DNA of 64,000 bases from Alcanivorax sp. (GCA_022449455.1 JAKUPL010000011.1:102981-166980), one strand, 5' to 3'. Shown: positions 8,337 through 17,481, counted from the first letter of the stretch. Program-made: numbers and translations. The notes: a model not told the origin generated them from the sequence alone.

Positions 8337-9458
8337 ATCAGCGCGGTCCGCCAGCCAGTCGGCGATCACCCGCCAGCATTGCGCCGGCGCCTTGCTGCCG
8401 GCGAACACCCCGGCATGGCCGCCCGGCGCCACTTCGAAGCGCTTCTCGCGGCTGCCCACCACCTTCAGGATCTCGCGGGCGGCGCGCACGCTGACAATAC
8501 GGTCGCTGGCGCCGCCGAAGGCCAGCAGGTCCTGGGTGACATGGCCGAAATCCACCCGCCGCTCGCCGATGGTGATGCGGCCGCTGGCCAGGCTGTTGCC
8601 CAGGATCATCTTCTCGATCACCTCGCGCACCACCGCGCCGGGGTAGTCCACCATGTCGTTGAACCACTGCCCCATGGTCATGTATTCGGTGACATAGTCC
8701 CGGTCGCCGATATTGCGCACCAGGTCCATGTAGGACTGCACCAGCCCCGGCGGATTGGTGAGCTTGAAGCCCCAGGACAGCAGATCGGCGGGAATGTGGA
8801 ACAGCTTGCTGTCCAGTGGTTCCAGGCGGAACTGGAACCAGTCGTGGATCTTCATGGCGGGGATCGCCGCCAGGCTGAACACCTTGCCGAACGGCCCGCT
8901 CTTATGGAAATTCACCGGGCTGGCGATGGTCGCCAGGCTGTTCACCGGCGCCTGCGGGTGGCCGCCCAGGTACAGCAGGCACAGCAGGCCACCCATGCAG
9001 TAGCCGAGCAGATTGACCCGCTCGCTGCCGCTGGCCCGGCGCACCGCGTCCACCGCGTCGGGCAGCCAGCGGTTCACGTAAGTGTCCAGATCCAGCTCGC
9101 GGTTGGCCTGGGACGGCTGGCCCCAGTCGATCAAATAGACATCGTGGCCGCGCGCCATCAGGTAGCGCACCATGGAGCGGTTCGGCATCAGATCGAAGGT
9201 CCAACAGCGAATTCCCAGGGCCGGCACCAGGATCAGCGGCACCCGGTGCTTGTCGCGACGCACCGGCACCGGCTCCTCGCCCACCGCGATGCTGGCCATG
9301 GGCGGCAGGCTGTAGTGACGCACCGCCATGATGCCGTCGCGGTGAATCACTTCCCAGGGGGTCTTGTCGGTCTGGATAAAACGCCGCGGGTGCCGGCGCC
9401 GCTCCACCATGTGACCGAGCGCGCGGGCGGATCGTTTCAGGGACGGGCGTGAAGCCAT
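8334..9458 (-). CDS. PhaC-like alpha/beta hydrolase (class III PHA synthase type fold)
   Basis: A 374-aa alpha/beta-fold protein of the polyhydroxyalkanoate synthase superfamily. The lipase-box-like LGYCMGG carries a Cys nucleophile (C154) instead of Ser, as in PHA synthases. The other triad members are likely D319 (GGASDRIV) and H348 (PGGHAGVFAG). The length is close to class III PhaC, which normally needs a PhaE partner; none is adjacent. The start at 9458 has GAGGA 6 bases upstream. The stop TAG lies in the element's terminal repeat. It is divergent from a pair of hotdog thioesterases (~90-bp gap), so acyl-CoA turnover is a plausible context. True PHA synthesis versus an esterase/acyltransferase role cannot be decided here. 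Confidence 0.82.
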   Translation of the reverse strand: MASRPSLKRSARALGHMVERRRHPRRFIQTDKTPWEVIHRDGIMAVRHYSLPPMASIAVGEEPVPVRRDKHRVPLILVPALGIRCWTFDLMPNRSMVRYLMARGHDVYLIDWGQPSQANRELDLDTYVNRWLPDAVDAVRRASGSERVNLLGYCMGGLLCLLYLGGHPQAPVNSLATIASPVNFHKSGPFGKVFSLAAIPAMKIHDWFQFRLEPLDSKLFHIPADLLSWGFKLTNPPGLVQSYMDLVRNIGDRDYVTEYMTMGQWFNDMVDYPGAVVREVIEKMILGNSLASGRITIGERRVDFGHVTQDLLAFGGASDRIVSVRAAREILKVVGSREKRFEVAPGGHAGVFAGSKAPAQCWRVIADWLADRAD

Positions 9459-9549
9459 GCATCCTCGCCAATTGAACGTGTGCGGAATTGAAGGTGTACA
9501 GACAAGGCGGTAATCTTGCCGTGCCCGCAATAACGGAGCATTGGCCGCC

Positions 9550-10020
9550 GTGACGGATTCCAACATCCCCTACACCCGAATGGACGTTTGCAACCGCTCC
9601 CTGGAGACGGTAAAGCATTCCCGCAACCTGGGCATGGAAGTGCTCAGCGCCGAGGAGGAGGGCGTGCGCGTGCGCCTGCCCTGGCGCGAGGACCTGGTCG
9701 GCAACCCGGACACCGGGGTGCTGCACGGTGGCGCCATCTTCGCGATGATGGATCAGGCCGGCGGCATGGCCAACAGCTGCCGCCTGTACCCCAACTTCGA
9801 GATCACGCCGACCATCGACTTCCGCGTCGACCATCTGCACGCGCCCACCCCGGGCAAGGCGGTGGTGTGCCACGCCACCTGCTACCGGCTCACCGACCAC
9901 GTCACCTTCGTGCGACTCACCACCTGGGAAGAGGGCAAGGAAGAGGGCGAGCCGGTGGCCACCGCCCTGGCCACCTACACACGCATGAAAATCGACAAGA
10001 ACGGCCGGGTGGTGTCCTGA
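9550..10020 (+). CDS. PaaI-type hotdog thioesterase (first of pair)
   Basis: A 156-aa single hotdog-fold acyl-CoA thioesterase candidate. The family core is visible as GVLHGGAIFAMMDQAGG (the helix with the HGG motif and downstream catalytic Asp), followed by TIDFRVDHL and FVRLTTW. The start is uncertain: GTG 9550 is about 11 bases after GGAG, while the frame also opens at TTG 9541, too close to that site. It overlaps the next hotdog gene by one base. Substrate unknown; likely aromatic or medium-chain acyl-CoA. Confidence 0.85.
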   Translation: MTDSNIPYTRMDVCNRSLETVKHSRNLGMEVLSAEEEGVRVRLPWREDLVGNPDTGVLHGGAIFAMMDQAGGMANSCRLYPNFEITPTIDFRVDHLHAPTPGKAVVCHATCYRLTDHVTFVRLTTWEEGKEEGEPVATALATYTRMKIDKNGRVVS

Positions 10021-10472
10021 TGACGGAAAGTCTCAAAGCGCTGATCAAGGCCTGCCGGCAGGGCAAGGCCGATTACCAGGACCTGATGGACCGGGTGCCC
10101 TATGCCCGGTTCCTGGGCATCGAGCTGCGGGTGCAGGGGGAGGAGCTCACCTTTATCCTGCCCAAGAATCCGGAGAACATCGGCAACCCCACGCTGCCGG
10201 CCTTGCACGGCGGCGCCGTGGCCGGGTTCATGGAGCAGGCGGCGATCATCTTCATCCTGCTGGAGATGGGCGAGCCCAAGGTGCCCAAGACCATCGATTT
10301 CACCATCGACTATCTCCGTGCGGGGCTGTTCCGGGACACCTTCGCGGAATGCCGCATTACCCGTCTCGGCCGGCGCATCGCCAATGTGCACATCAGCGCC
10401 TGGCAGAAACGCCGGGAAGAGCCGATCACCATCGCCCGGGCCCATTTTCTGCTCTCCGAAGAGAACAACTGA
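10020..10472 (+). CDS. PaaI-type hotdog thioesterase (second of pair)
   Basis: A 150-aa hotdog-fold protein whose ATG overlaps the previous gene's TGA (ATGA arrangement), so the two are translationally coupled. The motif ALHGGAVAGFMEQAA gives the family, with KTIDFTIDYLRAG as the following strand pair. The catalytic position after HGG is Glu (FMEQ) where the first paralogue has Asp (MMDQ). The two genes may encode subunits of a heteromeric enzyme or have different chain-length preferences. Confidence 0.85.
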   Translation: MTESLKALIKACRQGKADYQDLMDRVPYARFLGIELRVQGEELTFILPKNPENIGNPTLPALHGGAVAGFMEQAAIIFILLEMGEPKVPKTIDFTIDYLRAGLFRDTFAECRITRLGRRIANVHISAWQKRREEPITIARAHFLLSEENN

Positions 10473-10517
10473 CTTCGAGAAAGTGGCTTAACTTTAATTA
10501 TTAACTCTTTGATTTAT

Positions 10518-10532
10518 GGGCCTTAAAGGCCC
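10518..10532. promoter_or_regulatory. Short dyad upstream of the MFS gene
   Basis: GGGCCTT-A-AAGGCCC is a perfect 7-bp dyad within an AT-rich 75-bp gap (10473-10547). It sits just before the AGGAG (10537-10541) of the MFS gene, where a bound regulator or hairpin would affect its expression. Confidence 0.35.
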
Positions 10533-10547
10533 GCTCAGGAGACCGCC

Positions 10548-11795
10548 GTGCCGCGCCCGCTGACCCCCACGCTCGCCCCGGGCCTCACCCAGGCCCTGCT
10601 GCTGGGCGCGGTGGGCGTCACCGCCCTGGGCCAGACCCTGGTCTTCATTCTGCTGCCTTCCCTGGGCCGCGCCGCCGGTCTGGCGGAGGTGCAGGTGGGG
10701 CTGATCATCAGTTGCTCGTCCCTGGCCTTCGCCCTGGCCAGCCCGATCTGGGGCTACCTGAGCGAACTGCACGGGCGCCGGCCGGTGCTGATCATCGGCC
10801 TCAGCGGCTATGCCCTCGGTACCCTGGTGTTCGGCATCATCTTCCATCTCGGTCTGAACCAGGTCCTGCTGGGCGGCGCTCTGCTCACTCTGCTGGTGGT
10901 GGCGCGCATGGCTCAGGCCCTGATCATGGCCGCCACGCCGCCGTCGGCGGCGGCCTACACCGCCGACATCACCACCCCCGAGGCGCGCACCCGGGGCATG
11001 GCGCGCATCGGCGCCGCCAACAACCTGGGCACGGTGCTGGGGCCGGGCGTGGGCGGCATGCTGGCCGCCGTGTCCCTGGTGCTGCCGTTGTATCTGGTGG
11101 CCGCTCTGGTGGGCCTGATGGCGCTCACCGTGCTGCTGTTCCTGCCGCCGTCGCCGTATCGGGGGCAGCCCGCGGACCAGCGGGTGCGGGCGGTGCTGGC
11201 CACCGGCCTGCGTGCCTACGGCGACCGTCGCTTCCGCGATCTGCTGGTCACCGGCGTGGTGCTGTTCATGTGCCTGGCGCTGATCCAGCAGACCCTCGGT
11301 TTTCTGTTCCAGGACGCCCTGCACATGAGCCCGGCGGAGGCCGCCGGTGCCCTCGGCACCACCATGATGGCGGCGGCGGTGACCTCGCTGCTGGGGCAGT
11401 TACTGGTGGTGCAGTGGCTGCGCGCGCCGGCCCTGGTGCTGCTGGCGGTGGCGGTACCGGCCATCGGTATCGGCGCCGGCCTGCTGTGGGTGTTCGACAA
11501 CCGCATCGGCATGACCGCGGCGGTGATGCTGGTGGGGCTGGGCATCGGCTTCGGCATGCCGGCGATCATGGCCCTGGCCAGCCTGCGGGTGTCCAGCGAG
11601 GAGCAGGGGCGGGTGGCCGGCCTGGCCAGTGCCTGTCCGTCGTTGGGGTTCGTATTGGGGCCGTTGGTGGGGACCAGTCTGTACGCGGTGGACCACCGCT
11701 TTCCTTACATGTTGGTGGTGGCGTTGATGATTCCGCTGGCGGTGTTGGTGTGGCGGCTGCGGGATAAAGCAAAGACGATGAAGGAAGCAGGATGA
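10548..11795 (+). CDS. MFS transporter (drug-efflux type)
   Basis: A 415-aa major facilitator with about 12 hydrophobic helices. The MFS signature between helices 2 and 3 is seen as PIWGYLSELHGRRPVLIIG, and a central motif-C-like run is LGPGVGGMLAA. The start is GTG at 10548 with AGGAG 6 bases upstream. The protein resembles bicyclomycin/tetracycline-type exporters, but the substrate cannot be read. It is separated from the thioesterases by a 75-bp AT-rich gap with a dyad, so it is probably transcribed from its own promoter. A stem-loop follows its stop. Confidence 0.87.
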   Translation: MPRPLTPTLAPGLTQALLLGAVGVTALGQTLVFILLPSLGRAAGLAEVQVGLIISCSSLAFALASPIWGYLSELHGRRPVLIIGLSGYALGTLVFGIIFHLGLNQVLLGGALLTLLVVARMAQALIMAATPPSAAAYTADITTPEARTRGMARIGAANNLGTVLGPGVGGMLAAVSLVLPLYLVAALVGLMALTVLLFLPPSPYRGQPADQRVRAVLATGLRAYGDRRFRDLLVTGVVLFMCLALIQQTLGFLFQDALHMSPAEAAGALGTTMMAAAVTSLLGQLLVVQWLRAPALVLLAVAVPAIGIGAGLLWVFDNRIGMTAAVMLVGLGIGFGMPAIMALASLRVSSEEQGRVAGLASACPSLGFVLGPLVGTSLYAVDHRFPYMLVVALMIPLAVLVWRLRDKAKTMKEAG

Positions 11796-11836
11796 AGGAT
11801 ACAGGGAAGGCCTGAAGCCCCTTCACCCTGTATCCT
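11796..11836. terminator. Bidirectional terminator between MFS and OmpA-like genes
   Basis: AGGATACAGGG (11796-11806) pairs perfectly with CCCTGTATCCT (11826-11836) between two convergent genes. The stretch GGTTTTT just beyond (from 11839) could serve as a T-tract for the rightward transcript. Confidence 0.7.
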
Positions 11837-11853
11837 GCATCTTGTATCGGTTT

Positions 11854-12519
11854 TTAGCCCTCGTACGGAATCAACGTCAGTTCCACGCGACGGTTCTGCT
11901 GGCGGCCATTGGCGGTGCCGTTGTCGGCCACCGGCTGGGTCTCGCCGAAGCCCACCGTGTCGATGCGCACGGCCTGCACGCCATAGCCCTGCAGCACCTG
12001 AGCCACGGCCTGGGCGCGCTGCTGGGAGAGCAGCAGGTTGTAGCGGTCGCCACCGGTGCTGTCGGTGTGGCCGGCCACCTGGATCATGGTGGATTTGTAC
12101 TCTTTCAGCACCTCGGACACGGAATCCAGCACCGGGCGGAAGTTGCCCTGCACCTCGGTGGAATCGGTGGCGAAGGTGATGTTGCCGGGCATGTTCAGGA
12201 TGATGCGGTCGCCGTTCCGGGTCACGGACACACCGGTCCCTTCCAGCTTCTGGCGCAGCTTGGCTTCCTGCACGTCCATGTAATAGCCCACGCCACCGCC
12301 GGCGATGGCGCCGATACCGGCCCCGGCCAGGGCCCGTTCCTTACGCTCCTTGGCGCTGTCGGACGTGGCGATGCCGATCAACGCACCGCTGACCGCGCCG
12401 ATGGCGGCGCCGGTGCCGGCCTTCGAGGTCTGCTTCTCACCGGTGTACGGATTGATGGTGCTGCAGCCGGCCAGCGTCACTGCCCCCGCCAGCATCAGAC
12501 TTCCCGCAAGACGTTTCAT
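11854..12519 (-). CDS. OmpA-family lipoprotein with glycine zipper (YiaD-like)
   Basis: A 221-aa outer-membrane lipoprotein. The lipobox LAGC follows a signal peptide, so Cys19 is lipidated. Residues ~35-80 are a glycine-zipper segment (AAIGAVSGALIG, AGAGIGAIAGGGVGYYMD). The C-terminal half is an OmpA peptidoglycan-binding domain with TDSTEVQG, VAGHTDSTG and the NRRVELTL ending. The order matches YiaD-type proteins that tie the outer membrane to peptidoglycan. It stands alone, facing the MFS gene tail to tail. Confidence 0.92.
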   Translation of the reverse strand: MKRLAGSLMLAGAVTLAGCSTINPYTGEKQTSKAGTGAAIGAVSGALIGIATSDSAKERKERALAGAGIGAIAGGGVGYYMDVQEAKLRQKLEGTGVSVTRNGDRIILNMPGNITFATDSTEVQGNFRPVLDSVSEVLKEYKSTMIQVAGHTDSTGGDRYNLLLSQQRAQAVAQVLQGYGVQAVRIDTVGFGETQPVADNGTANGRQQNRRVELTLIPYEG

Positions 12520-12784
12520 TGTTGCTCCTTATATCCATTCGGGTGCGTTCGCCTCACCTTAGCCCAGCGAACGGTGGAAACCATAGTGAGCCGGTAAAAA
12601 TCGGTAAAGTCGCGTACTAGTGAATAGCGACCGCCGTCACGATGTCGTGACGGTAAGGCCGGGCCGGTGATTGTCCGAAATGGTCCACTCCTGTCCGTCA
12701 GGGCCAGTGAAAGGCGGGGCGCCGCCGGCTACCATGCTCTGATTCATGTAGTAACGGGTTGAGACCTCACGGGGAGAACGGAGC

Positions 12785-14380
12785 ATGCGACGCTGGAACG
12801 GCTGGGGCGACAGCGCCAACGATTATCCGCTGAAACCGGCCGGGGTGGCCTTTCTAAAGGGGACCCTGGGGCCGGGCCGGCCGCTGCCGGACGCCAGCCT
12901 GGAGTCGGTGTTGGCGCGGGTGCCGGCCAGCCGGCTGGCGGCCCATCCGCTGATCGACACCGACGCGGAGACCCGTCTGCGCCACGCCCGTGGCCAGAGC
13001 CTGGGTGACTGGCTGGCGATGCGCTCCGGGGACTTCCAGGTGTTCCCCGACGGCGTGGCGTTTCCGGAAAACGGCGAGCAGGTGCGCGCGCTGCTGGACT
13101 GGTGCCAGGCCGAGGAAGTGCGGCTGATTCCCTACGGCGGCGGCACCTCGGTGGCCGGGCACATCAACCCGTCCGCCGGCGAGCGGCCGGTGCTGACGCT
13201 GAGCCTGGCGAAAATGAACCGCCTGCTGGCCCTGGACGAGGACAGCCGGCTGGCCACCTTCGGCGCCGGCACGCCGGGCCCGGAGGTGGAGCGTCAACTG
13301 GCCGAGCGCGGCTACCGGCTCGGTCACTATCCTCAGTCCTGGGAGCTCTCCACCCTGGGCGGCTGGGTGGCGAGCCGCTCCAGCGGCCAGCAATCGCTGG
13401 CCTACGGCCGCATCGAGCAGCTGTTCGCCGGCGGGCGGGTGGAGACGCCCCGGGGGACGCTGGAGCTGCCGACCATTCCGGCGTCATCCGCCGGGCCGGA
13501 TCTGCGCGAGCTGGTGATGGGCTCGGAGGGGCGCCTGGGGGTGATCACCGAGGTCAAGGTGCGGGTCAGCGCGGCGCCCCGGGACGAACAGTTCCACGTG
13601 GCCTTCATGCCGGACTGGCCGAGCGCCGTGGCGCTGGCGCGGCGGCTGGTGCAGGAGCGCGTGCCGCTGTCCATGGTGCGCGTCTCCAACCCGGAGGAAA
13701 CCCGCACCCAGCTGACCCTGGCCGGTCACGAGCGGCTGGTGGCGGCGCTGCACCGTTACCTGGCCTGGCGCGGCCAGCCCCTGGACGGCAAATGCATGGT
13801 CACCTTCGGGGTCACCGGCGACCGGCGCCATTGCCGCCATGCGCTGGCCGAGGCGCGCCGCTATCTGCGCGCCGCCGGCGGCGTCACCACCGGACGCGCG
13901 CTGGGCCGCAAATGGCAGGAGGCGCGCTTCCGCTCGCCCTACCTGCGGCACGGCCTGTGGGAGCAGGGCTACGCGGTGGACACCCTGGAGACCTGCGTGG
14001 ACTGGGCGCGGGTGCCGCAAACCGTGGCCGCCATCGAACAGGCCCTGCGCGACCAGGCCGGGGAGGGCGAGCGTGCCCACGTTTTCACGCACCTGTCGCA
14101 TTTGTATGCGCAGGGTTCCAGTATCTATACCACCTATGTGTTCCGCTGCTCGGACGATTATGAAACCACCCGGCAGCGCTGGTGGGCCATGAAAAGCGCG
14201 GCCAGCGATGCCATCGTGGAACACGGCGGCACCATCAGCCACCAACACGGGGTGGGGCGCGACCACGCCCCCTGGCTGGAGCACGAGAAAGGCGCGCAGG
14301 GCCTGGAGGCGCTGCGTGGCCTGTTCACACATTTCGACCCGCAAGGGCGGCTCAACCCGGGCTGCCTGCTGGAGGACTGA
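12785..14380 (+). CDS. FAD-binding oxidase of alkyl-dihydroxyacetonephosphate synthase type
   Basis: A 531-aa PCMH/VAO-type flavoprotein. The FAD-binding block is LIPYGGGTSVAGHINP; the following STLGGWVASRSSGQQSLAYG block is close to that of alkyl-DHAP synthase, the enzyme that makes the ether bond of ether lipids. The C-terminal active-site region reads ISHQHGVGRDH, where eukaryotic enzymes have a HHH tripeptide, so the middle His is Gln here. It starts at ATG 12785 with GGAG just upstream. It is the first gene of a compact operon with a GlpD-like dehydrogenase (3-bp gap) and an FGGY kinase, consistent with a glycerol-phosphate or ether-lipid role. A D-lactate/glycolate oxidase-like function is the alternative. 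Confidence 0.82.
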   Translation: MRRWNGWGDSANDYPLKPAGVAFLKGTLGPGRPLPDASLESVLARVPASRLAAHPLIDTDAETRLRHARGQSLGDWLAMRSGDFQVFPDGVAFPENGEQVRALLDWCQAEEVRLIPYGGGTSVAGHINPSAGERPVLTLSLAKMNRLLALDEDSRLATFGAGTPGPEVERQLAERGYRLGHYPQSWELSTLGGWVASRSSGQQSLAYGRIEQLFAGGRVETPRGTLELPTIPASSAGPDLRELVMGSEGRLGVITEVKVRVSAAPRDEQFHVAFMPDWPSAVALARRLVQERVPLSMVRVSNPEETRTQLTLAGHERLVAALHRYLAWRGQPLDGKCMVTFGVTGDRRHCRHALAEARRYLRAAGGVTTGRALGRKWQEARFRSPYLRHGLWEQGYAVDTLETCVDWARVPQTVAAIEQALRDQAGEGERAHVFTHLSHLYAQGSSIYTTYVFRCSDDYETTRQRWWAMKSAASDAIVEHGGTISHQHGVGRDHAPWLEHEKGAQGLEALRGLFTHFDPQGRLNPGCLLED

Positions 14381-14383
14381 CAC

Positions 14384-15901
14384 ATGCTGGGACAGCGCCC
14401 GACACTGGCCTCGCTGGCCGAACGGGAATGGGATCTGATCGTGGTGGGCGGTGGTATCACCGGCGCCGGGGTGCTGCTGGAAGCGGCCCGCCAGGGCCAC
14501 AAGGTGCTGCTGCTGGAGCAGCAGGACTTCGCCTGGGGCACCTCCAGCCGCTCCTCGAAGATGGTCCACGGCGGCCTGCGCTACATCGCCCAGGGCGACG
14601 TGCGGCTGACCCGCGACGCCTTGCGCGAGCGGGAGCGCCTGCTGCGCGACCTGCCCGGTCTGGTGGAACGCGCCACCTATCTGTTCCCGCTGCGCAAGGG
14701 CAAATTCCCGGGGCGCTGGCCGATGACCGCGGTGCTGTCGCTGTACGATTTCCTGGCCGGCATTCGCGACCACCGCTTCGTGTCCCGCCGCGAGTTGCTG
14801 TCCCGGGTGCCGGGCCTGGACGCCACCGGCCTGAGCGGCGCCATGAGCTACACCGACGCGCTCACCGACGACTGCCGGCTGGTGATCCGCTGCCTGCTGG
14901 AGGCGGCCCGGCTGGGTGGCGAGAGCCTCAACTATGCGCGCGCCACCGCCAGCCGCCGGGACGGCGACCGCACCCGGCTCACCGTAGAGGACCGGCTCAG
15001 CGGCGAGCAGGCGGAAGTGAGCGCCCCGGTGGTGATCAACGCCACCGGCGCCTGGGCGGATCGCCTGGGCGGCGCCGGCCCGGACACCGCGCCGCGCATC
15101 CGTCCTCTGCGCGGCAGTCATCTGTTCGTGGACCCGACGCGGCTGCCGGTGGACGACTGCCTGACGGTGATGCATCCCCGCGATGGCCGTCCGGTGTTCG
15201 TGTTCCCCTGGGAGGGGGTCACCTGCGTGGGCACCACCGACCTGGACCACGGCGACGACCTGGACCTGGAGGCCAGCGCCAGCGCCGCCGAGGTGGATTA
15301 CCTGCTGGAGCTGATCAACAGCCAGTTCCCGGATGCCGGCCTGAGCCGCGACGACGTGCTCTCCACCATGGCCGGGGTGCGCCCGGTGATCGCCTCCGGC
15401 AAACCCGCCGCCGCCGGCAAGGCGCCGTCCAAGGAGCGCCGCGACCATGCCGTCTGGCAGGGCGATGGCGTGGTCACCGTGAGCGGCGGCAAGCTCACCA
15501 CCTTCCGGCTGATCGCCCTGGACGCCCTGGCCGCCGCCGGCCTGCTGGACGCCCGCGCCGCCCGTCGCGCCCGGCGCAGCAACGCGCCGCTGTTCCGGCC
15601 CCTGCCGGAGGCCCCGCTGCAGGTGGATCAGTTCCTGCACGGGGTGCAGGACGACGACGCCCTGATTCGCTGGGTGCTGGAGAACGAGGCGGTGGTGCAC
15701 CTGGACGACCTGCTACTGCGCCGCACCCGGCTGGGCTTGCTGCGCCGCGATGGCGGCGCCGCCCTGGCGCCGCGCTTGCGCGCGCTCACCGGCGACATCC
15801 TGGGCTGGGACGAGGCCCGTTGGGAGCAGGAATGGCAGCGCTACCAGGCCCTCCGTGAGCGCTTCTACGGCGTGCCGCCGGCGGAACGGGCGGCGGCGTG
15901 A
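14384..15901 (+). CDS. glpD: FAD-dependent glycerol-3-phosphate dehydrogenase (GlpD family)
   Basis: A 505-aa flavoprotein that oxidises sn-glycerol-3-phosphate to DHAP at the membrane. Seen: the Rossmann FAD motif VVGGGITGAGVLLEA, SSRSSKMVHGGLRYI (family signature), NATGAWAD in the middle, and the late block VSGGKLTTFR. The length is standard for GlpD. It lies 3 bp after the ADPS-like gene, and its last codons overlap the start of the kinase gene by 4 bases (GTGA), so the three are one transcript. With an ADPS-like partner, the enzyme might supply DHAP for ether-lipid precursor synthesis rather than simple glycerol use. Confidence 0.88.
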   Translation: MLGQRPTLASLAEREWDLIVVGGGITGAGVLLEAARQGHKVLLLEQQDFAWGTSSRSSKMVHGGLRYIAQGDVRLTRDALRERERLLRDLPGLVERATYLFPLRKGKFPGRWPMTAVLSLYDFLAGIRDHRFVSRRELLSRVPGLDATGLSGAMSYTDALTDDCRLVIRCLLEAARLGGESLNYARATASRRDGDRTRLTVEDRLSGEQAEVSAPVVINATGAWADRLGGAGPDTAPRIRPLRGSHLFVDPTRLPVDDCLTVMHPRDGRPVFVFPWEGVTCVGTTDLDHGDDLDLEASASAAEVDYLLELINSQFPDAGLSRDDVLSTMAGVRPVIASGKPAAAGKAPSKERRDHAVWQGDGVVTVSGGKLTTFRLIALDALAAAGLLDARAARRARRSNAPLFRPLPEAPLQVDQFLHGVQDDDALIRWVLENEAVVHLDDLLLRRTRLGLLRRDGGAALAPRLRALTGDILGWDEARWEQEWQRYQALRERFYGVPPAERAAA

Positions 15902-17481
15902 GCGGGGCCGCCACCGCGCCGGCCGGGCCGCTGCTGCTGGCCCTGGATCAGGGCACGCAAAGCGCCCGGGCCATGCTGTTCGACGCCGGCGGCGAACTGG
16001 TGGCGCGCTTTCAACAGCCGATCCAGCCCTACCGCGACGGCGGCCCCGGCGAGGCGGAACAGGACGCGGACTATTTCTGGGAACAGCTGGCCGGCGCCTG
16101 TCAGGGGCTGTGGGCCGACCACGGCGCCCTGCGCGAACGGGTGGTGGCGGTGGCACTGACCACCCAGCGGGCCTCGGTGGTGTGCCTGGATGACAACATG
16201 CGCCCTCTGCGGCCGGCGGTGATCTGGCTGGATCAGCGCCGCACCGCCGACTACCCCACGCTGCCGGTGTACTGGCGCTGGCCGGTGGCGGTGCTGGGGC
16301 AGGGCGAGACCCTGCGCCAGTTCCAGTCCAAGGCGGAGTGCAACTGGCTGGCGGTGGAAGAGCCGGAGCGCTGGGCGCGCACCCGCTGGTTCCTGCTGCT
16401 GTCCGGCTACCTGACCTGGCGCCTGTGCGGCGAACGCCGGGACTGCACCGCCAGCCAGGTGGGCTATCTGCCGTTCGATTACAAGAAGCAGGCCTGGGCC
16501 GCCGCCGGGGACATGAAGTGGCACGCCCTGCGGGTGCGCCGCGAGCAGTTGCCGGAGCTGGTACCGCCGGGGCAGGCGCTGGGACGGATCAGCGAAGCGG
16601 CGGCCGCCGCCACCGGGATTCCCGCCGGCTTGCCGCTGATCGCCTGTGGCGCCGACAAGGCCTGTGAGGTGCTGGGCGCGGGCGCTTTCGCCCCGGACAC
16701 CGGCCACATCAGTTACGGCACCACCGCCACCTTCAATACCTGCAACGCCCGCTTCGTGGAACCGATCCCGTTCGTGCCCGCCTACGGCGCCGCCGCGCCG
16801 GGCCGCTATAATTCCGAGATCATCGTGCAGCGCGGCTATTGGATGGTGAACTGGTTCAAGCGCGAGTTCGCCGCCGAGGAAGTGCGCGAGGCGGCGCGGC
16901 TGGGCGTGCCGGCGGAGCGGCTGTTCGAGAAACTGCTGGAGGCGTCGCCGCCGGGGGCCCTGGGGCTGACCCTGCAGCCGTTCTGGAACCCGGGGGTGCG
17001 CATTCCCGGGCCGGAGGCGAAAGGCGCGATTATCGGCTTCGGCGACGTGCACACCCGGGCCCATCTGTACCGGGCCATTATCGAGGGTATTGCCTACGCT
17101 CTGCGCGAAGGCCGGGAACGGCTGGAAAAGCGCAATCGCACGCCGATCCGGCGGTTGCTGGTGTCCGGCGGCGGCTCCCAAAGCGACGCGGTGATGCAGA
17201 TCACCGCCGACCTGTTCGGTCTGCCGGCGGTGCGCCCGCACACCTTCGAGACCTCCGGCCTGGGCGCCGCCATCAACGCCGCCGTGGGCGCCGGCCTGTA
17301 CCCGGATCACGGCGCGGCGGTGGCGGCCATGACCCGACCGGGGACCGCCTTCCAGCCGCGCCCGGCACCGGCGGCGCTTTATGATCGTCTGTACCGCAGG
17401 GTGTACCGGCGTCTCTATCCGCGGCTGGCGCCGCTGTACCGCGCGATCCGCCAGATCACTGGCTACCCGGGTCGCGCCTGA
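15898..17481 (+). CDS. FGGY-family carbohydrate kinase
   Basis: A 527-aa kinase of the glycerol/xylulose kinase superfamily. Phosphate-binding block 1 is seen as LALDQGTQSARAMLFD, the central region as LIACGADKACEVLGAG with SYGTTATFNT, and the C-terminal adenosine motif as LLVSGGGSQSDAVMQITADL. It starts at GTG 15898, overlapping the glpD-like stop. Although it follows a GlpD-like gene, it is divergent enough from classical GlpK (no FGGY-typical GTKQTYGTG block seen) that the substrate may not be glycerol. Last gene of the three-gene operon. Confidence 0.83.
   Translation: MSGAATAPAGPLLLALDQGTQSARAMLFDAGGELVARFQQPIQPYRDGGPGEAEQDADYFWEQLAGACQGLWADHGALRERVVAVALTTQRASVVCLDDNMRPLRPAVIWLDQRRTADYPTLPVYWRWPVAVLGQGETLRQFQSKAECNWLAVEEPERWARTRWFLLLSGYLTWRLCGERRDCTASQVGYLPFDYKKQAWAAAGDMKWHALRVRREQLPELVPPGQALGRISEAAAAATGIPAGLPLIACGADKACEVLGAGAFAPDTGHISYGTTATFNTCNARFVEPIPFVPAYGAAAPGRYNSEIIVQRGYWMVNWFKREFAAEEVREAARLGVPAERLFEKLLEASPPGALGLTLQPFWNPGVRIPGPEAKGAIIGFGDVHTRAHLYRAIIEGIAYALREGRERLEKRNRTPIRRLLVSGGGSQSDAVMQITADLFGLPAVRPHTFETSGLGAAINAAVGAGLYPDHGAAVAAMTRPGTAFQPRPAPAALYDRLYRRVYRRLYPRLAPLYRAIRQITGYPGRA

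Noticed and set aside
12637..12819. A 60-codon leftward open frame in the gap after the OmpA-like gene
   Set aside because: No ribosome-binding site, no signal or domain, and it runs into the start of the ADPS-like gene.
13484..15700. A 738-codon open frame on the minus strand opposite the ADPS-like and GlpD-like genes
   Set aside because: It is the complement of two well-supported genes, is rich in Gln/His/Ala/Gly typical of antisense GC-rich frames, and has no motif.
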